Assembly: GCA_016872595.1 (NCBI GenBank)
Contig: VGZJ01000004.1
Location: 1 to 62,209 of the forward strand
DNA: 62,209 bases
Origin: Planctomycetota bacterium
GTDB taxonomy: Bacteria; Planctomycetota; Planctomycetia; Gemmatales; Gemmataceae
Direction: 5' to 3'
Shown: positions 58,149 to 62,209 of the stretch, piece by piece
How positions within the stretch are numbered: the stretch's first letter is position 1
Layout: the number at the start of each line of letters is the position of its first letter
Notes under the pieces: model-generated
Told to the model about the DNA's origin: nothing
What the model saw: only the letters and a program-made list of their open reading frames with translations
The model's database searches: none
Translations under genes and position numbers: made by a program

Positions 58149-59774
58149 TCACTCGTTCGTGTGGGGCCACGGGGCGTCGAACGGGGACGATTCGTAGCGC
58201 GAGAGTTGCCGGCGGTAGAGCGCGCTCCGCGGGTGCTCGGCCGCGAGTGCCTCCATCAACTTCAGCGCGTCGGGGCGCGCGCCGCGACGGAAGTGGACCT
58301 CGGCCAGCGCCTCGCGGTACGCCGGCAGCGCGGGGTCGAAGGCAAGCGCGGCCCGCGCGTGCTTCAGCCCGTCGTCCAGTTTGCGGTTGCAGTGCCCGGC
58401 GAGCACCGCGAGCGCGTGCCGCGCCGCCGGGCCGTCGGGGAAGTCCTTCAGCGCCTTCTCGTGCGCCGCCCACGCCCGCTCGAACAGCTCGTCGGCGTCC
58501 TTCGTGCGGCCGGCGCGGGCGAGGTCCGGCACGAGGCCCGTCACCAGTTCCAAGTGCCCCGGGGTGACGGCCAGCACCGTGCGGGCCGCGGTCGCGCACT
58601 CGGCGAACTTGCCCGCGCGGGCCAGCGCGCGGGCGCGGAACGCGAGCAGGTCGTGCGGCACGTTCAGGTACCCCGACGGGTCCACGAAGAACACGCCGGG
58701 GTGCCGCAGCACGACGAGCAGCGAGCGCTGGCCGCACGTCTCCGCGGTCGCGAAGTCGTTGACCAGCGCGCTCCCGCGGGCGCACTGGTTCATCACGTTG
58801 CCGAAGTAGTGGTCGTGGCTCCAACAGGCGCGCGTGAGGAGCGCGACCTCGCGGCGGATCGCGGCGGCCTCGCCCCGGCGCACCAGTTCGTCGAGGAACC
58901 GGCCGCGGACCTTTTCGTTGCCGAGGCCGACCCAGTGCGCGAGTTCGGTGCGGCGCGCGCCTTCCTTCGCGTCGCCGGCGCGGACCAGCGCCCGCCCGCT
59001 GAGGAACAGCGGCAGCGGCTGATCGGGGAACCGCTTCCACCCGGCCTCGAACGCGGCGGCGGCGTCGCGGTGCCGGCCCTCCGCGGCGCGGAACTCGCCC
59101 CACTCGATCCACACGCGGGCCGGGTCCGGCGCGCCGTACACCCACGACCGCGCGCCGCTCGCGTCGCCGCCCGCGCCCTCGGTCAGCGCCGCGGCCCGCT
59201 CGAACGCGGCCTCGGTGTCGGCCGGGCGCTTCGCGGCGCGGCACACCAGCGCCAGCGCGAGGAACCGCCGCGCCTTCAGCGCGCGGCCCGACGGCTCGAA
59301 CCGGATCGTCGAACTGGTGCCGTCGGAAATGTTCGGCGCGGCCCCGAAGTCCGGGAGCGCCGCGGCCGACTCGGTCAGCAGCTTCGCGGCCCCGTCGACC
59401 GCGGCCCGGTCCGCGGTGCCGGCGAGCAGGTCGCGCACGCGGGCCAACGTCTTACCGGCTTGCGGGCCGGGCACGCCCTTCGCGCGCAGCACCGCGAACA
59501 GCGTTTCCGCCGCGGCCGGCACGTCGGGGAACAGTAACTCGAACGGCGACTCGCCCTGCGTCCCGGCTTCCGGCACTTCGGCGTTCGCGCCCACGAACTG
59601 CGCCGCGTGCTCGCACGCGAGGTCGCGCAGGCCGAGGCGCAGCTCGGTGCGCACCAGCGCCCGCGCGGTCGCGCCGAACAGGTAGCCCCCGGCGCGGGCG
59701 CGGTCGGCGGCGCGCAGTCCGCGGGCCACCTGCTCGAACAGTTGCACCGCGTCGTCGCGATACCCGGTCGCCAT
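58149..59774 (-). CDS. TPR-repeat protein (possible 3' half of a split gene)
   Basis: The ATG at 59774 overlaps the upstream stop (TAATG), giving 541 residues with no signal peptide; a GTG two codons earlier is also possible. The product is made of TPR/Sel1-like helical pairs with many Ala/Arg: FEAGWKRFPDQPLPLFLSGR, ATAARTVLAVTPGHLELVTG, KHARAALAFDPALPAYREAL. There is no catalytic domain. The upstream gene encodes an exported HEAT/TPR protein whose TPR register continues here if one base is added in a CCCC run (about 59783-59786), so the two may be one gene. A repeat-A hairpin follows. Confidence 0.78.
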   Translation of the reverse strand: MATGYRDDAVQLFEQVARGLRAADRARAGGYLFGATARALVRTELRLGLRDLACEHAAQFVGANAEVPEAGTQGESPFELLFPDVPAAAETLFAVLRAKGVPGPQAGKTLARVRDLLAGTADRAAVDGAAKLLTESAAALPDFGAAPNISDGTSSTIRFEPSGRALKARRFLALALVCRAAKRPADTEAAFERAAALTEGAGGDASGARSWVYGAPDPARVWIEWGEFRAAEGRHRDAAAAFEAGWKRFPDQPLPLFLSGRALVRAGDAKEGARRTELAHWVGLGNEKVRGRFLDELVRRGEAAAIRREVALLTRACWSHDHYFGNVMNQCARGSALVNDFATAETCGQRSLLVVLRHPGVFFVDPSGYLNVPHDLLAFRARALARAGKFAECATAARTVLAVTPGHLELVTGLVPDLARAGRTKDADELFERAWAAHEKALKDFPDGPAARHALAVLAGHCNRKLDDGLKHARAALAFDPALPAYREALAEVHFRRGARPDALKLMEALAAEHPRSALYRRQLSRYESSPFDAPWPHTNE

Positions 59775-60937
59775 TAGCACGCGGGGCGGCGCAGGTCGAA
59801 CTCGACGCGCTGCTCGTTCGGAACCTTGTCCTTGTCGCGCGCGCCGATCAGTTCCAGCGCGTCCTTGTACCGCATCCGCGCGATCAGCACCTCGGACAGC
59901 ACCGCGAGGTGCTGCCGCTTCTCCAACAGCAGTTCGGTGGCGGCGTCGGCCCGGTGGTTGGCGAACAGTGCGACCGCGGCGTCGAACACGTCCTGCTGTT
60001 CGGTCAGTTCGTCGGCGTCCGAGCGGAGCTTCTTCGCCGCCTCTTCAAACTTGGCGGCGCGCCCGGCGAGGCGCAGCAGCGAGAGCCGCACGGCCTCCGG
60101 GTGGTTGAACTCGCGGCCCGGGGCGAGGTCCGCGAGCGCGGCCCAGTCGCCCTCGTCTTCGAGCAAGATTTCCTTGAGGCTCGCTTCGTCTTCGGCCGTG
60201 GGCAGCGGGGCCGCGACGTCGCGGGCCTTCGCCCACTGCCCCCCGGCGCGGTACAGGTGAACGAGCAACAGCCGCGCGGAATCGGGCTTGCGCCCGGCGT
60301 CGAACCGCGCGCGGGCGGCGGCCGTGGCCGCGGGCAGGTCGCCGCACAGGACGCGGTACGCGGTGAAGTCGGCCGCGCCCGCGGGCGAGGTGCCGGCCGC
60401 GTGCAGCGCCATCAGCGCGTCGGCCTCCGCGGTCTTGCCCGCGAACAGCAGCAGCGGCACCTCGCGGCGCACCAGCGCGGTCACGTTCGCCACCAGCGGC
60501 CCGCGCGCCTCCGGCGGGATGTCACGCGACAGGATCGCGCCGACCGCGTCCAGCCCCGGCCGGCCGAGCTTCACCAGATCGTGGAGCGCGGCGCGGCGGA
60601 TGTCGTCGTTGCGCGACGGGTCGGCGTGGCCGTGGCGAAACGTGCGGATCAGGTCGAGAACGGCGGGCGGCGTGTCCGGGTAGATGCCCCAGCCGAAGCG
60701 GTCGAGGACTTCGCGCGCGCGCCGCGCGGCTTCCGGGTCCGGCCCGCGAACCGCGCGCTCCAGCGCCGGCACCGCGGCCCGGCCGCGGGCCCACAGCGCG
60801 CGCTGCGCTGCCTCGCGCGTGCGGTAGTCGTCGGCGCCGAGGCGCGCGACCAGTTCGTCCGCACTCGGTTCCGCCGGTACCGCCGCGCCCGCGAGCGCCG
60901 CCAGCACCGCCCCGACCACCGCCCCGGCCCACCTCAT
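59774..60937 (-). CDS. Exported HEAT/TPR protein (possible 5' half of a split gene)
   Basis: This 387-residue product has a signal peptide (MRWAGAVVGAVLAALAGAAVPA). A HEAT-like segment (ELVARLGADDYRTREAAQRA, AVPALERAVRGPDPEAARRA) follows, then TPR-like helices up to the stop (MRYKDALELIGARDK). The final residues (DLRRPAC) are abrupt. Reading the downstream frame with one extra C gives a smooth continuation into VLMATGYRDDAVQLFEQVA. It may be a natural frameshift mutation, programmed slippage, an assembly error or a coupled gene pair. Confidence 0.8.
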   Translation of the reverse strand: MRWAGAVVGAVLAALAGAAVPAEPSADELVARLGADDYRTREAAQRALWARGRAAVPALERAVRGPDPEAARRAREVLDRFGWGIYPDTPPAVLDLIRTFRHGHADPSRNDDIRRAALHDLVKLGRPGLDAVGAILSRDIPPEARGPLVANVTALVRREVPLLLFAGKTAEADALMALHAAGTSPAGAADFTAYRVLCGDLPAATAAARARFDAGRKPDSARLLLVHLYRAGGQWAKARDVAAPLPTAEDEASLKEILLEDEGDWAALADLAPGREFNHPEAVRLSLLRLAGRAAKFEEAAKKLRSDADELTEQQDVFDAAVALFANHRADAATELLLEKRQHLAVLSEVLIARMRYKDALELIGARDKDKVPNEQRVEFDLRRPAC

Positions 60938-61030
60938 GCGCGCCTCCGTATGTATGCCGCCCGTGCATCGTACCCGCTCCCGCGCCGCCGGTCACGCCCT
61001 TCTCCGCGCCGGTGTGGGGGACGGCCGAAG

Positions 61031-61204
61031 AGTTTTGACAGGATCACAGGATCGGACAGGATCAAGACTTGTACTCCGCTCTGGAGCCGGCCTCACTGAG
61101 GCCGGCGCTACACGTCAGGCTCAGCTTCCGGGGTCAAGGACCCCGGCTACAGAACCCATCAACACTCTCTTCATCTCTGTTCATCCTGTGATCCTGTCGA
61201 AACT
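61031..61204. repeat. Nested repeats: family F arms around family C and another hairpin
   Basis: The outer arms 61031-61052 and 61183-61204 are inverted (22 bp, one mismatch) and belong to family F. Inside are a family C palindrome at 61086-61106 (GCCGGCCTCA-C-TGAGGCCGGC) and a hairpin at 61128-61146 (CCGGGGTC-AAG-GACCCCGG). The cluster accounts for most of the 355-base gap between the HEAT/TPR gene and the Hsp70 gene. Confidence 0.85.
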
Positions 61205-61292
61205 GCTTTCTCTCTCGCTCGGAAGCGGCTTGGCAAGCGGCGCGGGCGGGCGATAATACGCTTCCCACGTGCCCCATACCCCGGACGCCCGC

Positions 61293-62099
61293 ATGGACCC
61301 GGTCATCGGCATCGACCTCGGCACCACGAACTCGGCCGCGGCGTTCCTCGGCCCGGACGGGCCGGAGATCATCCCGAACGCGGTCGGCGGGCGACTCACG
61401 CCCTCCGTCGTCGGCATCGACGAGTCCGGCGCGGTGCTGGTCGGCGCGGCGGCGAAGGAACTGATGGTGCTGCGCCCGGAGCGCTGCGCTGCCCTGTTCA
61501 AGCGGTACATGGGCACCGACCACAAGCTCACCGCCGGCGGGCGCGAGTTCGCCCCGGAGGAACTGTCGGGCCTCGTGCTGCGCGCGCTCAAGGCCAACGC
61601 CGCGGCGCACTTCAAGCGTCCGGTGTCCCGGGCCGTCATCACCGTGCCCGCGTACTTCAACGACCGCCAGCGCAAGGCCACCATCGCGGCCGGCAAGATC
61701 GCCGGGTGGACCGTCGAGCGCATCCTGAACGAGCCGACCGCCGCGGCCATCGCCTACGGGTTCCACGACGCCGGCGCGGACAAGAAACTCCTCGTGTTCG
61801 ACCTCGGCGGCGGCACCTTCGACGTCTCCGTCGTCGAGTTGTTCGAGGGCACGCTCGAAGTGAAGGCGTCGAGCGGCGAGAGCGCGCTGGGCGGCGAAGA
61901 CTTCACGCGCGCCGTCGCCGGGCGCATCCTCGCGGCGCACGGCACCTCTTACGAACTGGCGGAAGTGAAGACGCCCAAGCGCGTGTCGCGCCTGATCCAG
62001 CAGTGCGAGCGCGCCAAGTGCGTCCTGAGCCGCGAGCCAACCGCGACCGTGCGCCTGCCCGACGCGGCCGGCGAGTACCCGCTACTGATCCGCAGGTAG
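61293..62099 (+). pseudogene. Truncated Hsp70/DnaK-type ATPase
   Basis: The frame starts MDPVIGIDLGTTNSAAAFLG, the Hsp70 phosphate-1 motif, and continues with NAVGGRLTPSVVG, VITVPAYFNDRQRKAT, ILNEPTAAAIAYGF and VFDLGGGTFDVSVVE. The product stops after 268 residues. A complete Hsp70 nucleotide-binding domain is about 380 residues and the substrate-binding domain adds about 220. The second-half adenosine motif and the whole substrate-binding domain are missing, and the sequence past the stop does not resume Hsp70 in any frame. It is probably disrupted by a rearrangement. A GTG at 61269 is an alternative start. Confidence 0.85.
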
Positions 62100-62109
62100 G
62101 GAATCCTGT

Positions 62110-62209
62110 CTATCTCCTCCTCGCATATGGGAAGGGTAGGTCGGACCCGTCCCACAGACTCCGGAGGAGGTCCGGGTCGCACTTCAGCTCGATGAGGCGG
62201 TCGGCGATC
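62110..62209 (-). CDS. C-terminal fragment of a gene entering from beyond the window
   Basis: On the minus strand a frame is open from the window end to a TAG at 62110-62112. It encodes about 32 residues, including LIELKCDPDLLRSLWDG and ending LPFPYARRR. The coding look is good (GC third positions, mixed residues). It meets the truncated Hsp70 gene tail to tail with a 10-base gap, as expected if an incoming segment cut the Hsp70 gene. The family is not recognised. Confidence 0.45.
   Translation of the reverse strand, partial: IADRLIELKCDPDLLRSLWDGSDLPFPYARRR

Noticed and set aside
61293-62099. Complete small Hsp70-like protein such as an actin/MreB relative
   Set aside because: Motifs are those of true Hsp70 (ITVPAYFND, NEPTAAAIAYG) and the domain stops before the second half of the nucleotide site.

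Overview
The window looks like chromosomal DNA of a planctomycete of the Gemmata type (family Gemmataceae). Coding regions are GC-rich. The gene content is typical of that group: two DUF1501 Tat-type proteins, a DUF1549/DUF1553 (PSCyt1/PSCyt2) giant with two CxxCH motifs, a PVC-type CxxCH dehydrogenase-like protein with HEAT repeats, a DUF1080 protein, a TIGR02996 protein, and small secreted paralogs resembling the Gemmata TIGR03066/TIGR03067 families. An LptD-like outer-membrane protein and an AlgI-type O-acyltransferase indicate a Gram-negative-type envelope with decorated polysaccharide. I saw no tRNA, rRNA, CRISPR array, transposase or prophage gene. All calls come from reading the sequence and recalling families; no search was run.

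Layout. 1-3.1 kb: a C-terminal fragment, a BNR-repeat secreted protein and a DUF1501 protein. 3.1-8.1 kb (minus): a secreted proline-rich protein, a small membrane protein and a long membrane pyrophosphatase. 8.1-8.8 kb: a gene-free stretch. 8.8-13.7 kb: a sigma factor, a sigma-like protein carrying an anti-sigma-type zinc motif, a TIGR02996 protein, two TIM-barrel sugar isomerase/epimerases and an MFS transporter. 14-15.3 kb: duplicated small secreted proteins and rpsU, ending in a very strong hairpin. 15.3-20.6 kb (minus): the DUF1553-DUF1501-truncated globin operon. 20.7-25.9 kb: an FAD oxidoreductase, an FG-GAP protein, a parvulin-type chaperone and a DUF486 protein. 26.1-28.7 kb (minus): an SGNH + MBOAT acyltransferase pair. 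28.8-32.5 kb: thiL, a PII-like protein, a D-amino-acid PLP enzyme and a small-gene cluster with an FHA protein. 32.6-38.7 kb: a TMTC-like membrane TPR protein, deoC, an LptD-like protein and a DgkA-type kinase. 38.8-44.5 kb (minus): secreted paralogs, a two-component system and a MATE transporter. 44.5-48.6 kb: DUF1080, the CxxCH/HEAT protein and a small Cys-rich protein. 48.7-52.1 kb: an NAD epimerase, a PaaK/CapK-like ligase and a GT2, which look like a polysaccharide locus. 52.1-61 kb (minus): a Gly-rich protein, a PQQ-propeller protein, mutL, a response regulator and a HEAT/TPR pair that may be one split gene. 61.3 kb to the end: a truncated Hsp70 gene that meets the tail of an oppositely oriented gene.

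The least ordinary signal is not a protein. At least eight families of short palindromic repeats sit in the gaps between genes, usually as two inverted arms around an unrelated spacer, and many arms are hairpins themselves. I label them A (core GGCACACGGAGTGTGCC), B (GCCGCTCGGCGAGCGGC), C (GCCGGCCTCA and its inverse), D (GGACCGCGGGCGTCCC), E (GGGGTGGCACTCGC), F (AGAGTTTTGACAGGATGA), G (heptamer GTGAGGG) and H (CCCTCCCTGAAGGGAGGG). Some are nested inside others (25.9 and 61.1 kb). Some lie inside reading frames: three H copies in the mutL linker and a G tract in the MATE N-terminus. This resembles REP/BIME-type dispersal, but no REP-associated transposase is in the window, and I do not know whether these families have been described.
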